Of a stretch of DNA of 64,000 nt, positions 1-64,000 are shown piece by piece. Position numbers and translations under genes: made by a program. The notes beneath the pieces were generated by a model, which worked only from the letters and a program-made list of their open reading frames with translations, did not search any database and was not told the origin of the DNA. Each line of letters starts with the position of its first letter. Position 1 is the first letter of the stretch. The stretch spans positions 160,001 to 224,000 of the forward strand of contig JAXRKP010000210.1 in the NCBI GenBank assembly GCA_037039925.1. Direction: 5' to 3'. The DNA comes from Doris montereyensis. Lineage: Eukaryota > Mollusca > Gastropoda > Nudibranchia > Dorididae.

Positions 1-647
1 TTAAAAAAAGAAAAAAAGGAAGAGATCTTTACAGTTCAGGTTACATTCACACAAATCTTTCAACGCGGTTTGAATACAAAATAAACAGTTCTATATGCAA
101 AATTTGGTCAACAGACAAAAGAGAATCAACGAAGCATCAGATTTATGAGGGACAGCAGGTTACTCATGTTACTTATGCCTAAATTATTTGACATGTACAA
201 TACGGTGTCTTCAGTAGGTCTGAAAGATAACATTACAAACACAGAGAGGAAATGTGAATGTTTAAACCAACCTGGTCAACTTCTTCATTTTTCTTGGAAT
301 GTTTGCGATCAGTCCTATTGTAGCTTATCCTGATCAATAAAAACAGAAATGAACAACAGCTCTAAACTGAATCATTTCAAATGATGTATGAGAACATTTT
401 AATACATCTAATGTTTTCAGTTATTTTCTAAGATAACCTTACTTATTAATATTTCAGAGAAACAAAAATAACTATTTTTTTAGTATTTACAAAATGATCA
501 CATTAAATAATTTCAGCTCAATAATAGTTTCATAGATCTACTATTTTCAATTATATTTCTAAGACAATGTTGCAACATAAACTTTTAATCTTAAGACACA
601 ATAATAAAGAAAAAAAAAAAAATTGTAAGTAGAAATTTCATTCTTAC

Positions 648-54532
<53,885 letters not shown>

Positions 54533-54881
54533 TTTTTTTTATTGGCTATTTTTCTTTAAACTTTTTTAAAATATCGCGACTCAAAGAACTTGGAATTTAA
54601 TTTTGCGACCCGGTGACGGGTTGCCCGAGCGAGCCGCCATGTTGATACAATCCTAATCTGGGTCAATGTGCATGTGACTGGAATTGACCAATCACCGTGA
54701 ATTTCCCTTACCGCCTTGTTGTTCCCATCCAGTCGCCATTATAGCCTACCGTCAGCCATATTATGTCAAGTATTTGATAATGTGAATCTATATTTTTAAA
54801 ATATATCTTCTTTTTTCAACTCTGTTTGATTTTCTGACTTCGCTTGGATATACCTCAAGTTTTTGTTAATATGGAGTGACC
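54533..54881. promoter_or_regulatory. Head-to-head intergenic region, likely bidirectional promoter of BLTP2 and MED13
   Basis: 349 bp between two divergent start codons. It is more CpG-containing than its surroundings. Visible motifs: ATTGGC at 54541-54546 (a CCAAT box facing BLTP2), gaccaatcac around 54686 (CCAAT facing MED13) and gccgccatgttg around 54633-54644, a good YY1 site on the minus strand. No TATA box is convincing. It must hold both 5' leaders. Transcription start sites cannot be placed from sequence alone. Confidence 0.65.
54871..54879 (+). promoter_or_regulatory. Three-codon upstream ORF before MED13
   Basis: ATG GAG TGA, with A at -3 and G at +4, a strong initiation context. 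The stop ends two bases before the MED13 ATG. If the transcript starts upstream of it, scanning ribosomes should meet it first and need reinitiation or leaky scanning to reach MED13. Confidence 0.5.
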
Positions 54882-54950
54882 ATGAGTCACCCTAATCCCA
54901 CTGGAAACGGCTGTTCTTTGGAGGATTGCCTCACAAATCTCTTTGCTCTG
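54882..54950 (+). CDS. MED13: MED13 exon 1
   Basis: Encodes [20 protein letters not shown] followed by FAL, matching the vertebrate NGASLEDCHCNLF start. Donor GTAAGA, phase 0. Confidence 0.93.
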
Positions 54951-57900
54951 GTAAGATTAGGAAGACGCGGTTTGTGATTTTAAAAGAAAAATCATGGGTA
55001 ATTGCTACATTCATCTTCTCATTTGCGTTGGAATGATACTACCAACCTCTTGTAAAATGTATTACAATCATTTTAACATTTGACTTTGCTCTGTCTTTCT
55101 CTTATTCTGTAAAAACGTGGGTAGTAGGCATGCAAAATATATATTTATGTTCCCATTCAATCGTTAGTTTATTTTTGAATTGTGATTAGATTAGTCCATG
55201 GATAAGAGTGGACGGAACTAATATGGATGAGTTGTGTAGATCGAATCGATTTTATTTCATATGCCTAGATCTATTACTTAAATGAATCGTGTCATCAGTT
55301 GTCTTGTATGTATACTGTTTAATCGATTTGTCAATGGTAGCCTAAAGATACAATTTTACAGCAGAGAAGCAGATTCTAAGTAAGGGTATGAAATTATGAA
55401 CATCATGTGATGTGGTTGTGTGGCTAGAGTTAGAATTCTAGACTAGATTCCAGATCTTTCCTTCTGACATCTAGATCTAGATAGAATCTTAAATCAAAAT
55501 CTATTGAATGTTAAAGTATATCTAAAGCCATATTCTAGGTTATCTAGATCTAGATGCTATTATGGGAGGGAGATCTGAATTGAGAGATGTCTACTCTCTG
55601 TGACTGGCATGGTTTTCTTCTTTTCAACATTTCTTACATTTAGATCTAGAATCTAGATATACACCTTCCCTTCAGCCTCAACAGGTCTAGAATTTAAAAC
55701 ACATTAGTATAGTCAAGGTATTAGATTTAACATCTAGTTTAGAACACTGAAGGGATCAGGTGCTGAGAGAATGTGCTCATGGGGGTGTGTTTGAGAATGC
55801 TGCTAAGCATTTGATTCGACACTTTGAGAAAGAAATAACAAGCTCACGTTGGTTATTTTCATATTCTTAATGGAAATAAGATCTAGATCTACCTGGCTTT
55901 AAAATATGGACCCACTTTATAAACACATTGATTCTTTTGAAAAAAAGACTCCTCTACTATCACAAGAGTAGATCGTCTTGTTTATTACAAAATCTAGAGT
56001 CTAGATAGAATCTAGATTTTGATTTAAACAGTATTCAATCTATAGATTATAAAGTGGTTTAACGTCAGTACTGCTGATCAGGTCTGTTTGTTGTGTCTCA
56101 AAAATTCTCTTTATCTCAATAGAAGGAGATAATCGCACTTTAGCACCGCCAACAGTTCACATCAAATACAGTTAAAACTTGATACTCTCTCCTCGCTGCC
56201 CAGAGTATGTCACAAAGTGTGTTCCCAAGTTGTCTCCCTATAATTACTCCCTGATTAGCGCTGCTGGAGTGTTCCTACCTATTGTTTGTTTGTTGTTTTT
56301 GGGGGTGGACATTATTCATCTAGATCTAGTTTGTCTTTAAGCCTCAACATGTTTCATTGAATGATGAAGTCTAGCATTAACTTTTGATGACGTTTTCTAT
56401 ATCCTTTAAAATCTTGGATCTTTCCACCCACATACAACTTGTCGCTCGCCTGCTTCATTTTTTAAAAAGAGAATAACATCACCTAAATGTAGAGTATGGC
56501 GTCAATGTAAAGCTGGCAGACTTGGAATCACGAGGTCCTCTGTCCCAGCCCTTGAAATGTTAGGTCTGACACATCATTTCTTGATAAAGATATTTAACAT
56601 TCATGTCGCTCACTCGACCCAGGTGCTAATGAGCACCATGTCAACCTTGGGGTAAAAAATCTGCAACAGACTAGTATCCTGTCCAGGGAGTGATTGGGAT
56701 CGGTATCAAATGTTCCGCTTTACACAATAGAAACTGGGATGTGCTTCTATTCTACGGACCATAACGGTCTACATTAATTTTGCTTTTACTACTTCATGAA
56801 GAGACTTCCCTCGATGTAGAAAATTATCCTATGAATTTGAGTAAATTCTAGAGCATGCTTATTATGCTAGAAAAACTGGCAAATTGAGGGATATGTGGCA
56901 CTTTCCAAATGAGAATGTACACATGCAAGGTAGTTTTGTCACTTCATGTATTTTTTAAATATATTTTTTCATAGAATGTCCTGATCTAGATTTCAGAATT
57001 TTTATTCCAGAATTTCCCAGTAGATTTTCACACAGCCGGCATTTCTGCATTTGATGTAATCCTGTGTATGAGTCTTACTGATTTCTTGTAAATGATGTAG
57101 GCCTCTTTAGTATCGGGCTGATGAGAACAACAATCACACATATTTTAACCCTATCCTCACCGTTATTTATTATTTAGAGTTTGAAATTAATAGATTCTTA
57201 TACAACTGTGTTATTCTTTTTCTTATCATATCAGACTGATTTGTGTGGTATAAAATGGAAACGTCTTGCCTCAGAAAATCTCTGGGTGGAGGCATTGGAC
57301 GATCCTGTACTTGTGGGATTTTCTCGCTGCGTCTCCAATGACATTTTGTGTGTTTGGAGAAGGGTGCAGAGAGACCATGAACAACGTCAGCCTGATTTCA
57401 CTTGCAGTAAGGAGTTGTGGATTTTTTGGTATGGAGATGAGCCTGCATGCTTGCGTCAAGCTTTGCCTCCAGATCTTGGTCTCAAAGGTTTGTTCACTGA
57501 TTTGTATCTTGGAATAGGATTTTCCGTATTTCATTTTGGTTTTTAAAAATTGCAATTCTTAAGAAATTGGGGTTCAGACATTTATCTTTTGTAGTTTTAT
57601 AAAGTTTGGGGGGGTAATGTGAAGAAAGTTTTTACTTATTTTCTCATGAATTATAAATGTTTTAACATCAAATGGGTATTTCATTTAATTATTCTCTTGT
57701 CGTTTGTTGTTTTTAAATGCACTTTATGCTTTTAAGTAAGTGGAGTTTAAATCTCCCAGTGTTACTCATTTTCTGATAATGTTACTTTGATGTATTCTAA
57801 CATTAACAGTTTATATTTTAAATGTTGCACAAGTCAAATAATTGAATTTTAAACAAATTTTGTTTTTTCTTGTTGCAGAAATGGAAAGCGGTACATGGGA

Positions 57901-60900
57901 TAGAGACAATGATAAAGATAATGGCTTGACCTATGAGTGCCGCACTCTGCTCTTCAAAGCGTTACACAATCTTATAGAAAGGTTTGTCTCTACTTTTACT
58001 GTCAGTCTCTGATCTACCAGAGCATTGGGTTATAAATGAAATCATAATTACTCATCTAGCTTCCATCTTCCCTGTGCAAGATTGCCTTCTTGGTGTGATA
58101 ATGCTGTATGACATTATCTTTTTATATCACATAAATATTTTTAAGAAATACATTTTCATTAAGGCTTGATGATTATGTTCCCATAGTCACCTAATAAGTT
58201 GGCAAAATATCAGGGTTAATAAAAATATATATATATAAATGTGATGGATTTTAAAACTTTTTTTAAAACTTCATTACTGTGCATTTGAGAAAAATTACTT
58301 TTTTAACTCTAAAATTTGTTCTGGCCTATACATGTTTACAGAACGAAAAATAAGGATGCGTTTATGTTGAGTAGCCATTTTGAGAGTTTGCGTTTATTAA
58401 TTCACAAAATTTGTCCGTCAGTATAAAGAAAATAAAAGTCGTCTTTATGTTTCACATTGATTCATAGGTAATCTTTGCTATTACTCTTATTTAAGATTAA
58501 CATAATCTCTGCACAATGATTATAAAAAAATATTCTAAATTTTGATACCATGAGGAAAACATTTTTTAGAACAAAACGATATATTTTGGGTTTCTTTTAT
58601 TCCTCAGAAATCTTCTTCTCAAGAATTTTGTTCGCCTTGGAAGGTGGTTTGTTTTGCCGTATGAGCATGGTTCAGGAGAGACTGGGTGAGTTGACCTGAT
58701 TTTGTTATGGTTGTTTACTTTATAAGGACTACTACGTCTTCCAAAAAATTTATTGGGAATTCATCAGTGGTATATTCACAAAGAAGAGACGGCTCACAAA
58801 TAATCAGACTAGCATGTTTTGTCAAACCCTCTTATCTCATTATTTTTCCAGAATGGCGACAAAGTAAAACACACTGTGCTTTGCATTTCACGTCAGGGTG
58901 GAACACATACGTCACACGCTGACTCTGAAAACTCTTGTCTGAACACATGTACACCAAGTTTATTTTTCACATGAATCGATTTTTTAAAAGCAACAAATTA
59001 TTGACACTTACAGAAGCCTGTTGCATTTTGATAAATTCAAGCTAGCTGTTGTATTGAGCTGGTAATTAGTGTTGTAAAACTGTTTCATGGAAAAAAACAA
59101 TGTTTATTGTGACGAATCATGCATTTTGACAGTGTGTAATTTTGGCGGAAACTACTGTACTATATCTAGTAGCTCAAGGTAAAGGATTGAATTCTTCAGA
59201 TTTGTTTATTCTATTTTTATTAAATTTAGCACATTTGCACAAGGGACTTTCCTGTGTGCTAGGAATTTTTAGAAATTCAGATGTTTGTAGATCTAGGTTC
59301 TAAATCTGTAGATTAGATCTAGCTATAACAATCTTTTTAAAAATGCAAACTCGATATGTAGATTAATCTTCAAAGGTAGTTTCTATGTCTACTAATGAGT
59401 GGTCCAAATAAGAGGCCAGGGGTCAAATCCGGTCAGATAATTTGTGCTAGTCATGGCTAGATTTTTTTAGATCTATCTATGTCTTCAATTCAAGACTTAA
59501 TGGGTAAATAAATGATGAGATTGTGATATAAAATGTCTTGTAATCTACATTATAAACCTTCCCACATTGGTTCTGTATCTTCATGGCTAAGGAAAGTGAT
59601 AGCTGAGATGACCTCGAACAAAGAAATCGTTCTTGAAAAAGTTATTGTTTTTATATAAGATTATAACGAAAACTGCCCTAGTTCAGTGCTCCACACCAAG
59701 CACTTAGTTTCTCTTTTGACTCATCAAATTGTCCTTCATTTCCAGACTGATTGGCTTTTTTTCAAGTGCCTCTGTCCTTGTGGCCCTTTTGTCCTGTGAT
59801 AATTCTTTCTATTGTTTTCAAAAGATTTTTTGCCTGTCTCATCTCCTGGTCCTATGTATGTTTGTGTACATTGTTTATTTTTGGTAATTTATTGTACGTA
59901 CAAGTTTGGCTTTCTCTGTCAGAATCCGTCAGTAATTCTATGATCCATACCCATTCCTGAGTATTCCTCTCATGTTTCTTCCACAATCAGTCACAGTTAG
60001 ATGTCATTATCTATTATATCGACGGCGAAAGTCTCAAAGCGTGTATGTCGAATTTGGATGTTTTTCTGCAAGTGTCAAAAACTAGACCCGATATGGATAC
60101 AACACAGATTGCACATATGGTTATTATATGGCTTTCTATTGGTTCTTGTGCTACGGAATCCTAACTAGACAACGCATATGGGCTTCTTGATGTTTAAAAA
60201 GAGAGAGAGAGAAGAGGTGTTACTAATTTTGACTTCTACGGTTTGCGACTTTCACTGTCGATATGTTGAATAGAAACATTTTATTGGAGAGTTTTTTATG
60301 TTGACATTTAAAAACTGCGGTTTAAAGTTTTTCAAAATTAATGCTGAGTGTGCCTAGTATTTCATCTAAGGTATCGATTTTTCTGTCAAAGAGCATATTG
60401 GTATATCATCGCCTGCATGACAAACAGTTCCATTGCCAAATACAAATAACTGAGAAAATTGACCCTCAAGTCGCGAAGAAATGATCGTAGCAGAGGTTAG
60501 AACAGAATTGGTTATGCAATATCTTAGAATCTACTGCATGTTTTGGAAAACTGTTCAGACATCTTATGTACCTCATACAGTTATAATAAACAATTTTAGT
60601 TACTATTTGTCATGCAGCTGGCGATATGTTAGACCCAGTTGTTTGTTTCTCGAAAAAATTATAAACGGATAGTAAATTTCATCATTCTAGTTTATCGACT
60701 CATTATGTTAAATTTACTTATAGTTTATCTGATATGCTTCAGTCTGCCATCGGCATACATGAAATTGGAGCAGATCTTTCAGCGTACTGTCTATAAGGGC
60801 CACATGTCTGTTGCCCAGTAATTTGCTAGCAAGCAACCCTAACATGTGCTTTGCTCTGGACTATGGGTTCTTGGTTGGGAAGAACATGAATCATGTAGCA

Positions 60901-61740
60901 GCCGGCCACTCATCCTTGGGCTACATTAGCTGTAATTTTGCCACGGCATATATATTGTTTTCAATTGGATCTATCTAATAATCTATGCATTTTGAACCTC
61001 CTGTACCGTCTTTGTTGGTCTTTTCATACATATTCAGATATGTTTTTTCTCAGCCAAATAGTATTGGTCATTGGGTAGTTTTCAGAGTAATTGAATATGA
61101 TATTTTCCTCTTCATGAAATCATTGGCAGATATCACACTGATAGTATAGATCTTTTTTCTTCACATGCATTTCATCTTGCTGTTTTCTCTTAATTTGTTC
61201 AGAGATCACTGTGTATGGTAGACGAATGAATTGAAATGAACCAAATTTTTCCTCAAAAATAAGTTGTTTGCCCATGAAATTGATGAGAAAGTCTACAACC
61301 AGATAGATCTGTGTAGTAAATAAAGCTAGTGGAATTCTAATTATCCCTCTCTTCTTTTAGTGCTTTCAATATTTCAGTTTCCCAGCAGGAATTTCTCTAG
61401 AAGAAAACAATTTCCTATGCATAGTCACTAATTTGAAGAAGACAATTTGTGGCTTTCATCTTTTCTTGGACAAAATTGTGATTTTCATTCTCCTAATATA
61501 CTTTAATTTCTGTTTTGACTCATTCGCAGCTTGTCCTTTGTAGACAATGATTTTCCATTGAACATAATTTTAATTCTTCCCCATTTTATTTCAGAGTACA
61601 TCTGAGCTTTTGCTTCCACTACTTTTTGCATGGAGAAAGTCAGGTGTGTGCCAGCATAGAGGTAAAGCTTCGGCCACCGGTATGGAAGTTGACCAATCAG
61701 CATCTTGCTTTAGTGCAAGACAACCAGGCAAGCATTCAAG
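54882..61740 (+). CDS. MED13: MED13 homolog, exons 1-5, continues past the window
   Basis: Mediator kinase-module subunit that links CDK8/cyclin C/MED12 to core Mediator in the nucleus and represses or tunes RNA polymerase II transcription. Seen: 216 codons of the N-terminal domain in five exons with all phases compatible (54882-54950, 57235-57487, 57879-57981, 58608-58685, 61595-61740). Diagnostic blocks in order are [82 protein letters not shown] and FFLHGES-like [12 protein letters not shown]. Full-length MED13 is about 2,000 residues, so most of the gene is outside. MED13 and MED13L cannot be told apart in an invertebrate with one gene. Start chosen as the first ATG in frame; it has A at -3. 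Confidence 0.95.
54951..56496 (+). other. MED13 intron 1, no gene seen
   Basis: AT-rich with a TCTAGATC-rich part (55400-56340). No exon or mobile-element coding seen before the SINE at 56497. Confidence 0.5.
56497..56790 (+). mobile_element. SINE A copy, diverged
   Basis: Plus-strand copy in MED13 intron 1 with a mutated head (agctggcagacttggaatca) and recognisable body (ctgtccagggagtgattggg, cacaatagaaactgggatg). Confidence 0.7.
57235..57487 (+). CDS. MED13: MED13 exon 2
   Basis: Acceptor atatcAG after a T-rich tract; donor GTTTGT. Encodes [18 protein letters not shown], then [20 protein letters not shown] and [20 protein letters not shown]. Phase 0 in, 1 out. The open frame reads past the donor to a stop at 57543, which is intronic. 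Confidence 0.95.
57879..57981 (+). CDS. MED13: MED13 exon 3
   Basis: Acceptor gttgcAG, donor GTTTGT. Encodes an acidic DRDNDKDN stretch, then [18 protein letters not shown], one of the best conserved MED13 blocks. Two leading bases; phase 2 out. Confidence 0.95.
58608..58685 (+). CDS. MED13: MED13 exon 4
   Basis: Acceptor cctcAG, donor GTGAGT. Encodes [20 protein letters not shown] then GSGETG. Matches the family RNFVRIGKWFVKPYE block. One leading base; phase 2 out. Confidence 0.94.
58686..60017 (+). other. MED13 intron 4, left part, nothing recognised
   Basis: AT-rich. Short ORFs only, with no family match or splice framing. Confidence 0.45.
60018..60262. mobile_element. Short inverted-repeat element (MITE candidate)
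   Basis: atcgacggcgaaagtctcaa and the reverse complement of gcgactttcactgtcgat pair over about 25 bp with few mismatches. No clear target duplication. In MED13 intron 4. Confidence 0.5.
60750..61335 (-). pseudogene. Coding-like decayed stretch, unknown
   Basis: On the minus strand pieces such as [20 protein letters not shown] and [20 protein letters not shown] read like protein but stops interrupt them. Possibly an old transposase. No family recognised. Confidence 0.25.
61595..61740 (+). CDS. MED13: MED13 exon 5
   Basis: Acceptor tttcAG, donor GTAAGT. Encodes [20 protein letters not shown], then a segment ending [12 protein letters not shown]. Matches the family FTFFLHGDSNVCTSVE block. Phase 2 in, 1 out. 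Confidence 0.94.
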
Positions 61741-62104
61741 GTAAGTCAGTAGTAAAGGAACCTATTTTAAATAAGAGGGAAATTTTCTTTTATAGTTTAA
61801 TCTCAGCTACTTCTACCTCTGGTTTACTTGTGGCTCAATATCTATTTAAAAAACCCTCTTCCTTTTCTTTACTTTATAAATAAGCACACAAAAATTAAGA
61901 TAAATGGGGGGGGGGGGTTCTTCTTAAGATTTAGCCTGATTATATGGCTTTACCTCATAAATTGTAGACCTTTCGACTTTTTTTTTTTTTTTAATTATTA
62001 AAGAAATTAATTTGTGTTGTAACATATGAGTGATACTTTAAGGAGATTAGTCATCTGACCTCAGTTGGCTTATCAAGGACTTAATATTTGCTCTATGCAC
62101 CTAG

Positions 62105-62390
62105 ATACATATTCCGTTTTTGATCCACTACTAGTGTGATCAAGGGGATTTTGGGAGGATTTTTGATTTTGCGCCAAACTGCCCTGTTAACAGCCAAGGA
62201 ATCGTTATTGTGCTGTGTTGTGATCGGCGAAGGGAACCCCCTTATATCATCCGTCTCAGGTGTAACTATGTATCAATTAAACTATGAGGATCTTGTGGGG
62301 CGGGGGTGTGGTTTTTACACACAGAATTTTCAACATATTGGACATGAACCCACAGCCTTATGGTTGAGAGGCAGACACCTTACCATCATT
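62105..62390 (-). mobile_element. SINE C copy
   Basis: Minus-strand copy with aacagccaaggaatcgttat, and tatggttgagaggcagacac at the head. In MED13 intron 5. Confidence 0.7.
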
Positions 62391-63625
62391 CGTTGGCAGT
62401 TGGTGTCTTGCCAGCCATATGTATTGTCGAATTGCCCCCTGTAGCCTCTCCTCCCCACCTTACACCGAATTGTTCACTTTTTGATTTGTACTTTTCACCC
62501 CATTCTTTATCCAGTCTCAAATTAATCCTCGTGACTTGTTATTTCTTGCGGCATTTAGCTTTTTGATAGTAAGATGATAGACTCGCATGCCAATTCAAAT
62601 TTGGAGGTTGATTTTCAGGTTAATTCAAATTTAGGAATGGTCTTAGTGCCCATTGAAGACTGCTCCTTTCTATTATGTTTGCACTGTGGCACTTATTATT
62701 TTAGAAGTTTGTGAAGGTTCTTTTTGAAAGCTGATGAGACTGCAGACACCTATATATATGTCTTTGGGGGGAGGGGGGTTGTTATCACAAGTTTCAGATT
62801 GTTTGAAGGCACTAGCTGGTGGTTACTTCTGTCCTGTCATTATTTTACACGTCTTTTATTCGTTTGCTTGTTTTCCCTGTCACCATGGCATAAAGGACAC
62901 AATCATTTTTTTTGTCTTCTCTCGACAACATTTTCACTTGGGGGGGGTTGTGACAGATTATAGTATGTAGGATCTTTTGATCTTTGACTAGAGACTGTTT
63001 TAATGTCAGGGGTCAATTATTTCTTCTTCACTAGTTGATCTGTGCAAGGGTCAAAGTTTCAGATTGTAAGAAGGCGTCATAGGTCATTCACATTTTTTGT
63101 CCCCACAAATATGTAAACATTTTTAATAGGTTTCGTTATGGATTATAATTGTATCGCATTAACTTTTAATCCTACTGACCTTCGGGTGTATAAGATTAGT
63201 TGTACCAATTGCCCTGTGATCAAAAGCTCATGCGATTGTTTTGGGATGGCAGTGTCTAGACATTTATTTATCTTTTGTTCAGAATTCTAGCCATGTGTAT
63301 AATTAATGGTCATCGGGATACTTGGGTACAAGGGTTGTGAGTTTTGTGGTGCCTGTTTGGACATACAATTACAGACATTTGGATTTGAGTTTTGTTTGTT
63401 TGTTTTTGTTTTGTTTTTTTTGGGGGGGGTTCAATTAATATGAGTATACAAAAATATTTTTATGGTTTCTTGAAAGGGATTAAAGAACAAATCAGGCAGG
63501 TTTTATTGCACCTTTTTAAATGCTGGTGGCTTTCATGTGCAGTTTAAAACAAGACAACCTATTTGTGGAGATGTGGCTGTAAAAATTAATGGGCATGTAT
63601 CTCTTGCTTTTTTGTCAATGTTTTT

Positions 63626-63690
63626 TCTTTGTTTATCAGTTACCATGCTACCTTCCAGTGAATGGGTTTAGATGCCATTCTGGTCAATGT
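63626..63690 (-). mobile_element. RTE-like LINE 3' tip in MED13 intron 5
   Basis: tttgtttatcagttaccatg and ccttccagtgaatgggttta followed by gatgccattctgg resemble the family's 3' end. Short and diverged. Confidence 0.5.
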
Positions 63691-64000
63691 ATGATGTATA
63701 ACTGTACAGATGACCCCATCTTCATGTGTGCTATGGATTGTTGGTTACTTTTGATTTTCCCACAGGGTGAAATAGTCTTATACATTTTCGATGAAATGTT
63801 CAGTTCCTAAGCTATTATGTCCACAAATGTAATTGTACATCAAGCAACAAAAAAGTGGGATGGGGTTGTCAAAATAGTCAGGCCGTGGTCGAGCTAGTGG
63901 GTTTTCACTTTGTAGGCAGCCTTACAAAAATATCTTTATGGCTTAGAGCTATTGGAATTTATTTGATAGTCAAACTGAATTAGGCTTCATCTGTGTAGAT

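Larger units (their letters stand above)
61741..64000 (+). other. MED13 intron 5, no further exon found
   Basis: Holds a SINE C copy (62105-62390), G runs at 61907-61918 and 62942-62948, and a LINE tip at 63626. No segment resembling the next conserved MED13 block was found, so exon 6 is likely outside. Confidence 0.5.

Noticed and set aside
57181..57546. Single-exon 121-codon gene
   Set aside because: It is MED13 exon 2 read into both introns; the real exon is 57235-57487.

Overview
The window is AT-rich, intron-dense animal nuclear DNA. Two conserved protein-coding genes lie head to head, and their introns are full of SINEs, an RTE-like LINE family, a Penelope-like element, small TIR transposons and many minisatellites. 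Vertebrate-like exon content in both genes, mollusc-like repeat classes and a pervasive TCTAGATC word suggest a lophotrochozoan, probably a gastropod mollusc. The taxon is inference; no marker in the window fixes it.

Minus strand, 54532 down to 648: 38 exons of a BLTP2 homolog (human KIAA0100, Drosophila hobbit), a bridge-like lipid-transfer protein. The N-terminal membrane anchor is exon 1 and the PLPFWDK hallmark is in exon 31. About 1,474 codons are present; the C-terminal part lies beyond position 1. Four places have incompatible reading phase or a broken frame (junction 17/18, start of exon 22, exon 23, exon 35 twice). Each is explained by one base in a G or C run, so I favour assembly indels over pseudogenisation.

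Plus strand, 54882 to 61740: the first five exons (216 codons) of a MED13 homolog, the Mediator kinase-module subunit. It continues past the right edge. Only 349 bp separate the two start codons; this gap holds CCAAT boxes and a YY1-type motif and probably acts as a shared bidirectional promoter. A three-codon uORF ends two bases before the MED13 start.

Repeats by region: 720-1440, 48-bp minisatellite; 2140-2790 and 24797-25665, paired Penelope-associated tails; 4012-6931, 19912-22123 and 37205-38429, RTE-like LINE copies, with 3' tails at 39123, 42462, 9610 and 63626; 16318-17137 and 35499-36087, TA-flanked TIR elements; 22260-22665, (TAA)n; 23370-23770, 80-bp tandem repeat; 25992-27190, Penelope-like ORF with RT and GIY-YIG parts; 29575-34155, a huge 34-bp minisatellite whose unit is the exon 19/intron 19 junction; 41589-41797, hAT-like MITE; 47447-48010, 31-bp minisatellite. 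Several insertions or tandem expansions sit within 30 bp downstream of BLTP2 5' splice sites (exons 11, 19, 24, 29, 32).

The two genes have unrelated jobs (lipid transfer at ER contacts; transcription control), so the link between them is positional.
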